Below are positions 41,557 to 50,366 of a stretch of DNA of 64,000 bases, piece after piece. The DNA is from Curtobacterium sp. MCPF17_052 (lineage in GTDB: Bacteria > Actinomycetota > Actinomycetes > Actinomycetales > Microbacteriaceae). Every line of letters starts with the position of its first letter. Position 1 is the first letter of the stretch. The notes below the pieces were generated by a model. The model saw nothing but the letters and a program-made list of their open reading frames with translations. It was not told the origin of the DNA and searched no databases. The translations under genes and the position numbers were made by a program. The stretch lies in NCBI RefSeq assembly GCF_003234085.1, contig NZ_QKSD01000008.1, positions 1-64,000 of the forward strand, given 5' to 3'.

Positions 41557-41587
41557 CGACCCGACCACCCCCTGGATGGTCGGGTCG
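41557..41587. terminator. Terminator after the BLUF gene
   Basis: A perfect 11-bp stem CGACCCGACCA/TGGTCGGGTCG with a 9-base loop, between the converging BLUF and permease genes. A GTGGTC(T/C)GG direct repeat follows. Confidence 0.82.
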
Positions 41588-41630
41588 CTGTGGTCTGGTC
41601 GCTGTGGTCCGGGGGGGCAGTGGTCTGCGG

Positions 41631-43049
41631 TCAGCGGTCCGCGGGCTGGGCGAGCTCGCTGTGCTTCCGCGAGTACCCGAAGTACACACCGAGCCCGATC
41701 GCGAACCACACCGCGAACCGCACCCACGTCTCCCACTGCAGGAACGAGACGAGCCACAGGGACGCCAGCACGCCGATGGCGGGCACGACCGGCATGAAGG
41801 GCATCCGGAACTGCCGGTCGAGGTCCGGCTGCCGGTAGCGGAGCACGATGACCGCCGTGCAGACCACGACGAACGCCAGCAGGATGCCGATGTTGGTCAG
41901 TTCGGCGACGACCCCGATCGGCAGCACCCCGGCCAGCACGGCCGACGCGATGCCGAGGATCCAGGTGACCCGGGTCGGCACGTGCCGCTTCGGATCCGTC
42001 TTCGCGAACCACTTCGGCATCAGCCCGTCGCGACTCATCGAGAACCAGACGCGCGAGGCGCCGAGCATGAACGTCACCAGGACGGTGACGATGCCGACGA
42101 TGGCACCGATCGCGATGACGTTCGCGACGCCTCCGAGCCCGACCGACGCGAACGCCGACGAGAACCCGGACGCCGGGTCGATGTCCTGGTAGTCCTGCAT
42201 CCCGGTCAGCACGAGCGTGGCGAGGACGTAGAGCACCATCGAGATGCCGAGGGACAGCAGGATCGCCTTCGGCATGTGCTTGCGGGCGTCGGTGGACTCC
42301 TCGGCAGCGGTCGACATCGCGTCGTAGCCGAACACGGCGAAGAACACGGTCGCGGCGCCGGTCATCACACCGCCGAACCCGAACGGGAAGTACGGCGAGT
42401 AGTTGGCGCTGTCGATGTGGAACACCCCGAGCACGACGATCAGGACGACGAGCGCGACCTTGATCCCGACCGCGACGAACTCGAAGCGCGCGGCGCTCCG
42501 GATGCCCCGGGTGAGGACGAACGCGGTGAGCAGACAGAGCGCGATCGCGAAGACGTCGACGACGTGCCCGTCACCGGTGCCGGGCGCGCCGAGCATCCAG
42601 GCGGGCAGGTCGATGCCGAACTGGCCGACCAGGAACCCGACGTAGCCGGAGATGCCGATCGCGACCACCGCCACGATCGCCGTGTACTCGAGCAGCAGGT
42701 CCCAGCCGATGAACCAGCCGACGATCTCGCCGAGCACCGCGTACCCGTACGTGTACGCACTGCCGGCCTTCGGGATGAGCCCGGCGAACTCCGCGTACGA
42801 CAGCGCTGCCGCAGCACTCGCGACGCCGGCGACGAGGAACGAGATGAGGACGGCGGGTCCGGCGACACCGTTCGCGACCGTGCCGGCGAGGGTGAAGATC
42901 CCGGCGCCGATGATGCCGCCGATGCCGATCGCGGTGAGCTGCCAGAGGCCGAGGTGGCGCTTCAGGCCGCCCTCGCCCCCGGAGTCGTCGTCGATGGTGT
43001 CGATCGGCTTCCGTCGGAACAGGGTCGAGGGGTTCGGCGTCGTTGCCAT
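41631..43049 (-). CDS. APC-family amino acid permease (CAT-like)
   Basis: This 472-residue amino acid transporter has about 12 membrane helices. The first helix carries the APC signature GIGGIIGAGIFTLAGTVANG, helix 3 FAGLIPKAGSAYTYGYAVLG, helix 6 AVFGYDAMSTAAEESTDARK with the conserved Glu pair, then RVWFSMSRDGLMPKWFAKTD. A polar start MATTPNPSTLFRRKPIDTID precedes helix 1. The length and blocks match the cationic amino acid transporter (CAT) branch. The substrate (Arg/Lys or others) is not certain. It is the last gene of its strand before the BLUF terminator. A second APC permease lies at 46480. Confidence 0.9.
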   Translation of the reverse strand: MATTPNPSTLFRRKPIDTIDDDSGGEGGLKRHLGLWQLTAIGIGGIIGAGIFTLAGTVANGVAGPAVLISFLVAGVASAAAALSYAEFAGLIPKAGSAYTYGYAVLGEIVGWFIGWDLLLEYTAIVAVVAIGISGYVGFLVGQFGIDLPAWMLGAPGTGDGHVVDVFAIALCLLTAFVLTRGIRSAARFEFVAVGIKVALVVLIVVLGVFHIDSANYSPYFPFGFGGVMTGAATVFFAVFGYDAMSTAAEESTDARKHMPKAILLSLGISMVLYVLATLVLTGMQDYQDIDPASGFSSAFASVGLGGVANVIAIGAIVGIVTVLVTFMLGASRVWFSMSRDGLMPKWFAKTDPKRHVPTRVTWILGIASAVLAGVLPIGVVAELTNIGILLAFVVVCTAVIVLRYRQPDLDRQFRMPFMPVVPAIGVLASLWLVSFLQWETWVRFAVWFAIGLGVYFGYSRKHSELAQPADR

Positions 43050-43158
43050 GCGGCCATCCTGCACCCGTTCCGGCGGAACGGTACCGGTCGTTCCAGGTGC
43101 ATCGAACCGGACGGAGCACGGGCCTCCCGGTCGGCCGACGTGCCCGCGTGACGGACCG

Positions 43159-43494
43159 TCAGCGTTGCGCGTACGGCCACCAGAACGGCGGCGGGAGCGC
43201 CCCACCGGTCAGGATGACCAGACCCTGGTAGCCGAGCATGCCGACGCCGAGCAGGCCGAGGACGGCTGCGGCCCACGCCCACCGGCGGGCCCCACGGTGT
43301 CGGCGGCCGCGGCCGATGGTGACCGCTCGCCAAGCCGAGAGGAGTCCGAGACCGCCGAAGAGGAAGCCGATCGCGAGGTGCCGGCCGACGGCCTCGGCGG
43401 GCAGGATCAGCCCCTGCAGGAACGCGAAGCCACCCAGCAGCACGGCTGCGGTGGCGGGGGCGGCCGGGGGTTCGTGGTCGCGTGCGCGGGCCAT
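43159..43494 (-). CDS. Small hypothetical membrane protein
   Basis: This 111-residue protein has three helices (about residues 14-33, 42-58 and 75-95) and a conserved-looking end GGALPPPFWWPYAQR. It starts MARARDHEPPAAP. It is unrecognised. It lies 109 bases upstream of the APC permease on the same strand and may form an operon with it. Confidence 0.65.
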   Translation of the reverse strand: MARARDHEPPAAPATAAVLLGGFAFLQGLILPAEAVGRHLAIGFLFGGLGLLSAWRAVTIGRGRRHRGARRWAWAAAVLGLLGVGMLGYQGLVILTGGALPPPFWWPYAQR

Positions 43495-43538
43495 GTCCCG
43501 ACCGTACCGTCGAACGCGTGCGGTCAGGAGGAGGCACG

Positions 43539-43622
43539 ATGGGGACCATGCGTTCCCTCCTCGGCGTCCTGGCTGGCACCGTCTCCTTCCTGGCCGGCAC
43601 CGGGATCGGGGGCCGGTCGTGA
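43539..43622 (+). CDS. 27-residue leader-type peptide, coupled to next gene
   Basis: A very short frame: MGTMRSLLGVLAGTVSFL then AGTGIGGRS. It has a near-ideal ribosome site (AGGAGG) 5 bases before the ATG. Its TGA overlaps the GTG start of the next gene in the form GTGA. The peptide is hydrophobic enough to insert in the membrane. It is probably a translational enhancer of the downstream gene or a tiny membrane protein. Confidence 0.5.
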   Translation: MGTMRSLLGVLAGTVSFLAGTGIGGRS

Positions 43623-44032
43623 CACGCGCGGGCGGCGCGCGGTCCGGCCCGGATCCTGTCGGCGGCCGGGAGGCCCGTCCCGCCCTGCGCGGCGGCCGTC
43701 GCGTCGCCGACGTGGTCGCGACCGTCGTCCTGCTGCTGCTCGGGGCGGTCGCGACCGTCGTCGCGAGTCGCGGGATCCAGTTCATGGCGCTCTCGTTCGG
43801 GTCGTGCGACGCGCCCGGCAACCGGTGCGACGAAGGGCTCGGCGGCACGGTCGTGACGCTCGGCCCGGTGGTCGTCGCCCTGGTGTTCCTCGTCACCCTC
43901 GTGCTGTGTGTGCTCCGGCTGGTGCGCCGGCGGCTGACCTGGCCGGTGGCGCTCCTCGGTCTCGGGGTGCTCGTGGTGGTCTTCGTCGTGGCACGGCTGC
44001 TCGCCGGCGGGGCGGTCTCGATCGGGATCTGA
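43619..44032 (+). CDS. Small hypothetical membrane protein
   Basis: This 137-residue protein has three helices (about residues 31-55, 78-100 and 109-128). A Cys pair in SFGSCDAPGNRCDEGLGG sits on the outer loop, suited to a disulphide. The start is GTG, overlapping the stop of the 27-residue peptide. It is of unknown family; similar short membrane proteins are common in Microbacteriaceae. Confidence 0.65.
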   Translation: MTRAGGARSGPDPVGGREARPALRGGRRVADVVATVVLLLLGAVATVVASRGIQFMALSFGSCDAPGNRCDEGLGGTVVTLGPVVVALVFLVTLVLCVLRLVRRRLTWPVALLGLGVLVVVFVVARLLAGGAVSIGI

Positions 44033-44124
44033 TCGGTCCTGCACATCCCCGGGCACGGCGGCTGTTGTCCACAGCGGACGGCTCCGGCGCCCTCGGGAGC
44101 AGGGTGGACGGCGAGGCTGGGGGC

Positions 44125-44565
44125 ATGCCAGACACCGACGTGCTCGAGCGACTCGAGCGAACCGCAGTCCGTACCGACGACGACGTGGTCGACCTCGTCG
44201 TCGCGCTCCTCGAGACCCCTGTCCGACGACAGTGCTGGGTGCTGTTCCTCAGCGACCGCGGCATCCCGGTGCAGCTCGTGCTGCCCGTCGCCGACCTGCC
44301 GTACCAGCCCGACGACCAGGTCGAGGACTTCGGCGCCCTGGTCGAGGACGTCGTCCGACAGGTCGGCGCGGCGGAGGTCGTCCTCGCCTGGGAACGGCCG
44401 GGTGCCACGGGGTTGTTCCCGGTCGACTGGGAATGGGTCGACGCGATGGCCTGCACCCTCGACGAACACGATGTACGGCTCCGCGGGCAGGTCGTGGTGC
44501 ACGACGACGGGGCGTCGATGGTGGAGCTCGACGACGACGAGCCGGTCGCTTCGGCAGCGGCGTGA
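44125..44565 (+). CDS. Hypothetical protein
   Basis: This 146-residue soluble acidic protein has an alternating strand-helix pattern: CWVLFLSDRGIPVQLVLPVA, FGALVEDVVRQVGAAEVVLA, then WERPGATGLFPVDWEWVDAM. I have seen no named domain that fits. The ATG follows GGCTGGGGGC. Single gene. A 15-base tandem repeat follows its stop. Confidence 0.7.
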   Translation: MPDTDVLERLERTAVRTDDDVVDLVVALLETPVRRQCWVLFLSDRGIPVQLVLPVADLPYQPDDQVEDFGALVEDVVRQVGAAEVVLAWERPGATGLFPVDWEWVDAMACTLDEHDVRLRGQVVVHDDGASMVELDDDEPVASAAA

Positions 44566-44586
44566 ACGGCCCGGGCGCAGCCCCGC

Positions 44587-44646
44587 GCCTGTCAGCACTG
44601 TGCCTGTCGGCGTTGTGCCGGTCAGTTCTGTGCCTGTCAGTTCTGG
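44587..44646. repeat. Four 15-base tandem repeats
   Basis: Four units of the type GCCTGTCAGTTCTGT (44587, 44602, 44617, 44632) lie between converging genes. The last one reaches into the 3' end of the lysozyme-fold gene on the minus strand and includes its stop codon. Copy-number change here would alter or extend that protein's C-terminus. Confidence 0.75.
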
Positions 44647-45257
44647 GGCGCTGTGTCCGGTACGGTCTCGCCGGTCAGACCCTCGACCACGCGCTTCGCC
44701 GTCGGCCAGTACTTCGCGTAGTGGTCGGGGTCGGCGTTCACCTGCACCGCGTGCGCCATCTGCGTCGGCGTCATGGTCTTCCACCCGGGCACTTTGACGA
44801 GCTTCGCGTAGAACATCGACGCCGCGGTGTACGGGTCCATCCGCTGCTCGTACGTGCCCCAGGCACCGTTGTCCCGCTGCTGGAAGATCCCGCGGCTGTC
44901 CGGACCGACGGCGTCGCCACGGTCCAGGTTCACGAGCCCGGACTCGCCGATCGCGGTCATCACGCCGACCGCCTGGGTGTGCGGGCCGATGCCGAGCTCG
45001 CGAGCGGCCCGGATCACCTGCGCGGCGTTCACCAGACGGTCCTGACAGAAACCACCGACCGGCCCTGCCGGCACCACGACGCCACCGACGGTCTGCGCAG
45101 CCGCGGCCGGGCAGGTGAGCGCCCGGGGTGTCGCCGAGGACGACGCCAGCCCGCTCAACGAGTTCACCGCGACGACGATCAGGACGATGACCCCGATCAC
45201 CGCGGCGACCACACCGACGCCGAACACCGACGCGAGTGCGATGCCGGCACGGCGCAT
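44637..45257 (-). CDS. Secreted lysozyme-fold (transglycosylase-like) protein
   Basis: This 206-residue protein has one N-terminal signal anchor (ALASVFGVGVVAAVIGVIVL, residues 8-27). A small Cys-containing segment follows (LTCPAAAAQTVGG; GGFCQDRLVNAAQ), then a lysozyme-like domain with the catalytic Glu105 in VMTAIGESGLVNLDRGD, GIFQQRDNGAWGTYEQRMDP, and AHAVQVNADPDHYAKYW. This is the widespread actinobacterial wall-hydrolase-like domain that often accompanies tape-measure or conjugation proteins; here it stands alone. The ATG at 45257 begins MRRAGIAL. It probably acts on peptidoglycan outside the membrane. Confidence 0.83.
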   Translation of the reverse strand: MRRAGIALASVFGVGVVAAVIGVIVLIVVAVNSLSGLASSSATPRALTCPAAAAQTVGGVVVPAGPVGGFCQDRLVNAAQVIRAARELGIGPHTQAVGVMTAIGESGLVNLDRGDAVGPDSRGIFQQRDNGAWGTYEQRMDPYTAASMFYAKLVKVPGWKTMTPTQMAHAVQVNADPDHYAKYWPTAKRVVEGLTGETVPDTAPQN

Positions 45258-45416
45258 GGTGCGGTCCTTCGTCAGGTGGAGCGGGGCGGGGGGCCTCGAC
45301 GGGCCGGAGCGGTCCGGACCGGGGTCCGGTACGACGAGGCTAGGCGTTCCGACTGGACGACACACGTGCCGACATGCCCCCGGTTCGCGGCACTAGCGTG
45401 GAGCGCGGAGGGAACC

Positions 45417-46385
45417 ATGGACACAGCGATGCAGAACCGGGCGCTCGGCGCCGTGTTGGCGAGTGCGTGCGGGGACGCCCTGGGGGCACCGTACGAGTTC
45501 GGCCCGGCACTGGCCGCCGACCGCCCCGTCGAGATGCGCGGCGGCGGCCCCTTCGGGTGGGAACCGGGGGAGTGGACCGACGACACCAGCATGGCGATCC
45601 CGGTGCTGGAAGCGGTCGCGAACGGTGCCCGGTGGAACGAACCCCGCACCCACGGGCGGCTGCTCGCGGCCTGGTCCGACTGGGCGCAGGACGCGCCGGA
45701 CGTCGGTGCGCAGACCCGGGCGGTGCTCGGGCGGATGTCGGCCAACACCGAGGACGCCGCGAAGGCCGCCGCCCGCGCCGTGCACGAGCAGAACGGGCAG
45801 TCGGCGGGCAACGGGTCGCTGATGCGGACGACGCCGCTCGTGCTCGGGTTCCTCGGTGACGGCGCGAAGAAGCCCCTCGCCGTCGCCGCCCGGCGGGTCA
45901 GCGACCTCACCCACCACGAGGACGACGCCGGGGACGCCTGCGTCCTCTGGACCGTGGCGATCCGGCACGCGATCCGTCGAGGCCGCCTCGACGTCCGACG
46001 CGGCGTGCCGATGCTGCCGCGGGAGCGTCGGACCCTGTGGCTCGACCGGATCGCCGAGGCCGAGTCCTCGACACCCGAGGACCACACCGCCCGCAACGGA
46101 TGGGTCGTCGCGTCGCTGCAGGCCGCGGTCGCCGCGATCACCCTCGGCGACGGCGTCGTGGACACCCTCGAACGTGCGGTCCGCGGCGGCGGGGACACCG
46201 ACACCGTCGCCGCGATCACCGGCGGACTGGCCGGGGCACTCGCCGGGGCGTCGGCGCTGCCGGAGCAGTGGACGGTCCTGGTGCACGGGTGGCCGGGCAA
46301 GCGACTCGACTGGATGCGTGCGCTCGCCGTCCGTGCCGTCGAGCGCACGCCCGGTCCCCTCGGGATGCCGGCCCGCCGGAGCTGA
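45417..46385 (+). CDS. ADP-ribosylglycohydrolase family protein (copy 2)
   Basis: This 322-residue protein is a paralogue of the gene at 23440. It has the same blocks: CGDALGAPYEFGPALAADRP, EWTDDTSMAIPVLEAV, GNGSLMRTTPLVLGF, VSDLTHHEDDAGDACVLW, and the C-terminal GGDTDTVAAITGGLAGALAG. Ribosome site GGAGGGAACC. No nrtR-like palindrome is seen in front of it, so it is probably regulated differently. It is divergent from the lysozyme-fold gene and converges with the APC permease at the terminator 46402. Confidence 0.9.
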   Translation: MDTAMQNRALGAVLASACGDALGAPYEFGPALAADRPVEMRGGGPFGWEPGEWTDDTSMAIPVLEAVANGARWNEPRTHGRLLAAWSDWAQDAPDVGAQTRAVLGRMSANTEDAAKAAARAVHEQNGQSAGNGSLMRTTPLVLGFLGDGAKKPLAVAARRVSDLTHHEDDAGDACVLWTVAIRHAIRRGRLDVRRGVPMLPRERRTLWLDRIAEAESSTPEDHTARNGWVVASLQAAVAAITLGDGVVDTLERAVRGGGDTDTVAAITGGLAGALAGASALPEQWTVLVHGWPGKRLDWMRALAVRAVERTPGPLGMPARRS

Positions 46386-46401
46386 CGTCCGGTAGCCAGA
46401 G

Positions 46402-46430
46402 AGGCCCGGCACCCGTGGGGTGCCGGGCCT
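46402..46430. terminator. Bidirectional terminator
   Basis: A perfect 13-bp stem AGGCCCGGCACCC/GGGTGCCGGGCCT with a GTG loop, between the converging ADP-ribosylglycohydrolase and permease genes. Confidence 0.9.
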
Positions 46431-46479
46431 GTGCCTGGCCGCGGTGGAGCGGGTCAGCGGCGGGTGTCAGCGGCCGGTG

Positions 46480-47937
46480 TCAGCGATCGTGGTCCTCCCG
46501 GGCGTCCCGCTGCACGGCAGTCGGTTCCGTGACGACTCCGGTCGGCGCCTTCTCGGCGGTCTTCCGACCGTGGGTGAACCACGTCACGAGCCAGAGCACG
46601 ATGCCGAGCGCCAGCAGCGCACCGGCGATCTGGTACTGCTCCCACGCGCGGCCGGACGAGAACGGCAGCACGAGCCACAGGCAGGCGACGATGCCGATCA
46701 CCGGGATCACGACCCCGGCCTTGAAGTGCCGGTGGCCGACCCGGTCGCGGCGGAGCACCAGCACCGAGGTGTTCACCACCGCGAACACCGCGAGCAGCAG
46801 CAGCGAGGTCGTCCCGCCGAGGATCACCACGATCGGCGACTCCGGGTCGAGCGACACCCAGCCGATCAGGGCCAGCGAGATCAGGGTCGTGAAGACGATG
46901 GCGTTCGACGGGGTGCGGCGCGCGGGCGAGACCCGGCCGAGGAAGGCCGGCAGCACGCCCTGCTTGCTCATGCCGTACAGCAGCCGGGACGCCATCATCA
47001 TGTTGATCAGCGCGGTGTTGGCGACGGCGAACATCGAGATGAACGGCAGGACGGCACCGATCGGGAAGTCCGGTGCGGCGGTCTGCACGACGGTGACCAG
47101 CGGCGTCTCGTTGCCGGCCAGCTCACCGATCGGCACGACGGCCACGGCGCAGATCGACACCAGGACGTAGATCACGGCGGTGATGCCGAGGCCCGTCAGC
47201 ATGACGCGGGGGAAGATCCGCGACGGGTCCTTGGTCTCCTCGGCCATGTTCACCGAGTCCTCGAAACCGACCATCGCGAAGAAGGCCAACGACGTCGCGG
47301 TCGAGATGCTCAGCAGCAGGCTCTTGTCCTCGGGCGTCTCGAACATCACCACGCGCGAGAAGTCCGCGTTGCCGCCGGCGATCGCGGTGAAACCGACCAG
47401 GATCACGAGCACCAGACCCGAGAGCTCGACGAGGGTCAGCACCACGTTCGTCTTCACGCTCTCGCTGACGCCGCGGAAGTTCACCGCCATCACGGCGAGC
47501 ATGAAGCCCATCGCGATGAGCATCACGACTGTGTTCGGCAGCTCCAGGCCGAATCCGACGCCGAGGTTCGCGGCGAACGCCCGGGACGCCGTCGACGCCG
47601 AGGTGATGCCGGAACACATCACGATGAACGTCACGATGAACGTGACGAAGTGGACACCGAACGCCTTGTGCACGTAGAGCGCCGCACCCGCCGTCTGCGG
47701 GTACTTCGTCACGAGCTCGAGGTACGAGAACGCCGTGAGCAACGCCACCGAGAACGCGATGAGGAACGGCAGCCACGCGGCCCCGCCGACCTCGGCCGCG
47801 ACCTGCCCGGTGAGGGCGTACACGCCGGTGCCGAGGATGTCCCCGACGATGAACAGGAGCAGGAGTTTCGGACCGATCACACGGCGGAGCTCGGTCTGCT
47901 GCCCCGGGTCGCGCTCGGTCTTCGTCGTGGTCGCCAT
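46480..47937 (-). CDS. APC-family amino acid permease
   Basis: This 485-residue transporter has about 12 helices and the APC start LLLLFIVGDILGTGVYALTG. It also has TAGAALYVHKAFGVHFVTFI, helix 6 AFFAMVGFEDSVNMAEETKD with the substrate-site Glu residues, and LLYGMSKQGVLPAFLGRVSP. Unlike the permease at 41631 it lacks the Gly-Ile-Ile-Gly-Ala signature form and belongs to another APC branch. The last 30 residues are polar. The substrate is unknown. It is single and divergent from an acidic protein gene. Confidence 0.9.
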   Translation of the reverse strand: MATTTKTERDPGQQTELRRVIGPKLLLLFIVGDILGTGVYALTGQVAAEVGGAAWLPFLIAFSVALLTAFSYLELVTKYPQTAGAALYVHKAFGVHFVTFIVTFIVMCSGITSASTASRAFAANLGVGFGLELPNTVVMLIAMGFMLAVMAVNFRGVSESVKTNVVLTLVELSGLVLVILVGFTAIAGGNADFSRVVMFETPEDKSLLLSISTATSLAFFAMVGFEDSVNMAEETKDPSRIFPRVMLTGLGITAVIYVLVSICAVAVVPIGELAGNETPLVTVVQTAAPDFPIGAVLPFISMFAVANTALINMMMASRLLYGMSKQGVLPAFLGRVSPARRTPSNAIVFTTLISLALIGWVSLDPESPIVVILGGTTSLLLLAVFAVVNTSVLVLRRDRVGHRHFKAGVVIPVIGIVACLWLVLPFSSGRAWEQYQIAGALLALGIVLWLVTWFTHGRKTAEKAPTGVVTEPTAVQRDAREDHDR

Positions 47938-48033
47938 GCATCACCCTGTTCCTGCTGAGCCGTTCCTGTCCAGTCCCACAGCAAAATCGGTCGGCGCGGA
48001 CAGGGCCAGCGGTCGGTCGATACGCTGCCCTGC

Positions 48034-48468
48034 ATGGACGAGGCGTCGACGACCACCGAAGAACCGATCGAGTTCGCGGACTTCAACGCGAAGCTGCTCG
48101 TCCTCGACGTGCTCTGCTACGACCTGGACGTCATCGAGCCCTACGACGGGGACGACGACGACGAGGACGCGGTGGTGGACGACGAGGACGTGGACGGCCA
48201 GGACGACCGGGCCCGTGAGTACTACGACGACCTCGACCTGCTGCCGTCGCAGCTCGACCTGGTCACCGAACTGACCGTCGACTCGGACCTCGAGATCCTG
48301 CAGGACCTGCACCCGGGGTGGGATGGCTCCGACGACCGCTACGACCCGCAGAACTGGGACGACGTCGTCGACCTGCCGTCGCTCAAGGTCGTCTACGCGG
48401 CGGCTCCGCTGCCGGCGCACGTGTCCGATGCGCTCGCTGTGAAGGGCGTCGAGGTCCGGTCGGCCTGA
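48034..48468 (+). CDS. Acidic hypothetical protein
   Basis: This 144-residue protein is extremely Asp-rich in the middle (DGDDDDEDAVVDDEDVDGQD, residues 38-57). It is flanked by ordered parts: FADFNAKLLVLDVLCYDLDV before, and LKVVYAAAPLPAHVSDALAV after. This layout resembles DUF6892-type proteins, but I am not sure. Stand-alone gene with its ATG at 48034. The Asp-rich loop could bind metal. Confidence 0.68.
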   Translation: MDEASTTTEEPIEFADFNAKLLVLDVLCYDLDVIEPYDGDDDDEDAVVDDEDVDGQDDRAREYYDDLDLLPSQLDLVTELTVDSDLEILQDLHPGWDGSDDRYDPQNWDDVVDLPSLKVVYAAAPLPAHVSDALAVKGVEVRSA

Positions 48469-48489
48469 CCGGCACGGCGACCGGCTGCG

Positions 48490-49146
48490 TCAGCGCAGTG
48501 CCGCCAACTGCTGTGTGAACTGCGTCGCACCGCCCTGTGCCGGGTGCCGGACCGCGATCGCGTCGATGCCGGCGCTCGCGAGTGCTCCCTGCGCCTTCCG
48601 TCCCACCGCGACGAACCGTCGGGCACCAACCGCCTCGGCCAGCGCGAGCGCGACCGGGGCACCGTCGCGGACCTCGGCCGGACGCGGTGTCCGGTTCGTC
48701 AGCCGGTCCGGGGCGACGAACGGGTGGTGCGGGAACACGGCCCAGAGCACTGGCAGGGGGCCGTGCCAGCCGCGCAGCGCAGCGTGCACGACCCGCGAGG
48801 ACGCCTCCCACGGGGCCGTCGGCTCGGGCGGCAGCGCGAAGGGCACGTCGGCGAACAGCCCGTCGGGGTCCTGCAGCTCCCGCATGCTCGTGAACGGGAT
48901 GCCGGTGTTCGTCATGCCGCGCCAGCCGGGTGCCTCGGCGACCAGGATCGTGTCGGCGGCGGGTCCGAAGCGCCGCAGGTAGCGGTCGAGGTTCGCTCGC
49001 CGCAGCGCACCGGCCGCGGGCGAGCCCGGGCCCGAAGCACCGCCGGCGACGAACAGCGCCTCGGCATCGGCAGCGGTCGGCACGCCGTCGAGGGCGTCCC
49101 AGAACGCGGTGAGGTCGAGCGCGGGTTCGAGCACCGGGTCCGACAC
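48490..49146 (-). CDS. Uracil-DNA glycosylase superfamily protein
   Basis: This 218-residue protein has the uracil-DNA glycosylase-like fold: ILVAEAPGWRGMTNTGIPFT (motif 1 region, near residue 67), a central VLWAVFPHHPFVAPDRLTNR, then a late RRFVAVGRKAQGALASAGID and the C-terminal HPAQGGATQFTQQL, in place of the classic HPS loop. The motif 1 GEAPG of family 4 is altered to AEAPG. It is co-directional with the glycosyltransferase gene, which stops 11 bases before its start, so they share a transcript. Probable base-excision function; activity not certain. Confidence 0.8.
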   Translation of the reverse strand: MSDPVLEPALDLTAFWDALDGVPTAADAEALFVAGGASGPGSPAAGALRRANLDRYLRRFGPAADTILVAEAPGWRGMTNTGIPFTSMRELQDPDGLFADVPFALPPEPTAPWEASSRVVHAALRGWHGPLPVLWAVFPHHPFVAPDRLTNRTPRPAEVRDGAPVALALAEAVGARRFVAVGRKAQGALASAGIDAIAVRHPAQGGATQFTQQLAALR

Positions 49147-49157
49147 GAGCAGCTCCG

Positions 49158-50357
49158 TCAGCGCCCGAGGACCCGCAGGTAGACCTGCTCGAGTCCGGCC
49201 GCCGACCGCTCCCAGCTGAGACGTTCGGCGTGCTCCCGCCCGGCCGAGGCCAGGGCAGCGGCGTACTCCGGCTCGGTCAGGATGCGCTGGATCTCCGATG
49301 CCCAGACCGCGGGGTCGCGGGACTCGAGGACCACCCCGGTCTCGCCGTCGACCACGGCTTCGCGGAGGCCTCCGGCGGCGGCGGCCACGACGGGCACCCC
49401 GGATGCGGAGCCCTCGAGCGCCACCAGGCCGTACGTCTCGGAGTGCGAGGGCACCAGGACCGCTGCTGCTCCGCGGAACAGGAACGCCAGGTCGGCACGC
49501 GACTGGGGTCCGATGAAGGTGACGCGGTCGGCGATGCCCCGCGACTCGGCGAGCCGACGCAGTTCGGTCACGTGGTCGCCCGCTTCGCTCGAGGCGTCCC
49601 CGGCGATGACGAGGGTGGGGCGGGCCTCCTGGTCGATCCCGGCGATGGCCTCGATCGCCAGGTCGAGGCCCTTGAGCGGCTGCACGCGGGCCGCGGCGAC
49701 CACGTAGGGGGCGGTTGCCCGGCGTGCGCCGACGCTGGCCGGTCGGAACACCGACCCGTCGACCCCCGGCGGCACGATCCAGACGCGCGCGGGGTCGCCG
49801 CCGAGTCGGGCGCGGACCGTGTGGGCCTCGGCTTCGCTGACGACGACCACGGCGTCGGACTCGCGCGCGAGGCGTTCTTCGCCGGCCATCCGACCAGCGG
49901 ACTCCGGGCGCTCACCCTCGGAGAGCGGTGTCGCGCTGTCAGCGGCGATCGAGTGGAACGACTGGACGTGCGGCACGCCGCGGTCGCGGGCGACGGGCAG
50001 GGCCGCGGCGCCGGAGAACCAGTGGTGCGAGTGCAGGACGTCGAACGGCCCGAGCGCGGCCAGGCCCCGGCGGAACGGTTCGATGAAGGCGTCGTGCTCG
50101 CCCTTGGGGACCGGCTCGGCGGGACCGGCCGACAGGAACCGCAGGCACACGCCGGGCACGAGGGCGACGGAGTCCGGCTGCGTCGGCGCCGAGCGGCGGG
50201 TGATGATGTCGACCTGGTGACCGCGGTCTGCCAGGGCTTCGGCCTGGTGGCGGACCACGACGTTCATGCCGCCGACCTCACCGGATCCGGGTTCGTCGCC
50301 GGGGGAGGTGTGCAACGAGACCAGCCCGATGCGCAACGGTTCGGTCGTGGTGCTCAC
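49158..50357 (-). CDS. Glycosyltransferase family 4 (MshA-like)
   Basis: This 399-residue GT-B fold glycosyltransferase has the N-terminal acceptor part GLVSLHTSPGDEPGSGEVGG then MNVVVRHQAEALADRGHQVD, and FDVLHSHHWFSGAAALPVAR. The C-terminal UDP-sugar domain has VAAARVQPLKGLDLAIEAIA, GPQSRADLAFLFRGAAAVLV, and the E-x7-E motif SETYGLVALEGSASGVPVVA. The His-Thr-Ser-Pro and GGMNV blocks are those of MshA, the D-inositol-3-phosphate N-acetylglucosaminyltransferase of mycothiol synthesis, but other GT4 enzymes share them. No other msh gene is in the window, so the substrate remains open. The UDG-like gene follows 11 bases later on the same transcript. Confidence 0.85.
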   Translation of the reverse strand: MSTTTEPLRIGLVSLHTSPGDEPGSGEVGGMNVVVRHQAEALADRGHQVDIITRRSAPTQPDSVALVPGVCLRFLSAGPAEPVPKGEHDAFIEPFRRGLAALGPFDVLHSHHWFSGAAALPVARDRGVPHVQSFHSIAADSATPLSEGERPESAGRMAGEERLARESDAVVVVSEAEAHTVRARLGGDPARVWIVPPGVDGSVFRPASVGARRATAPYVVAAARVQPLKGLDLAIEAIAGIDQEARPTLVIAGDASSEAGDHVTELRRLAESRGIADRVTFIGPQSRADLAFLFRGAAAVLVPSHSETYGLVALEGSASGVPVVAAAAGGLREAVVDGETGVVLESRDPAVWASEIQRILTEPEYAAALASAGREHAERLSWERSAAGLEQVYLRVLGR

Positions 50358-50366
50358 CGGGCCAGC

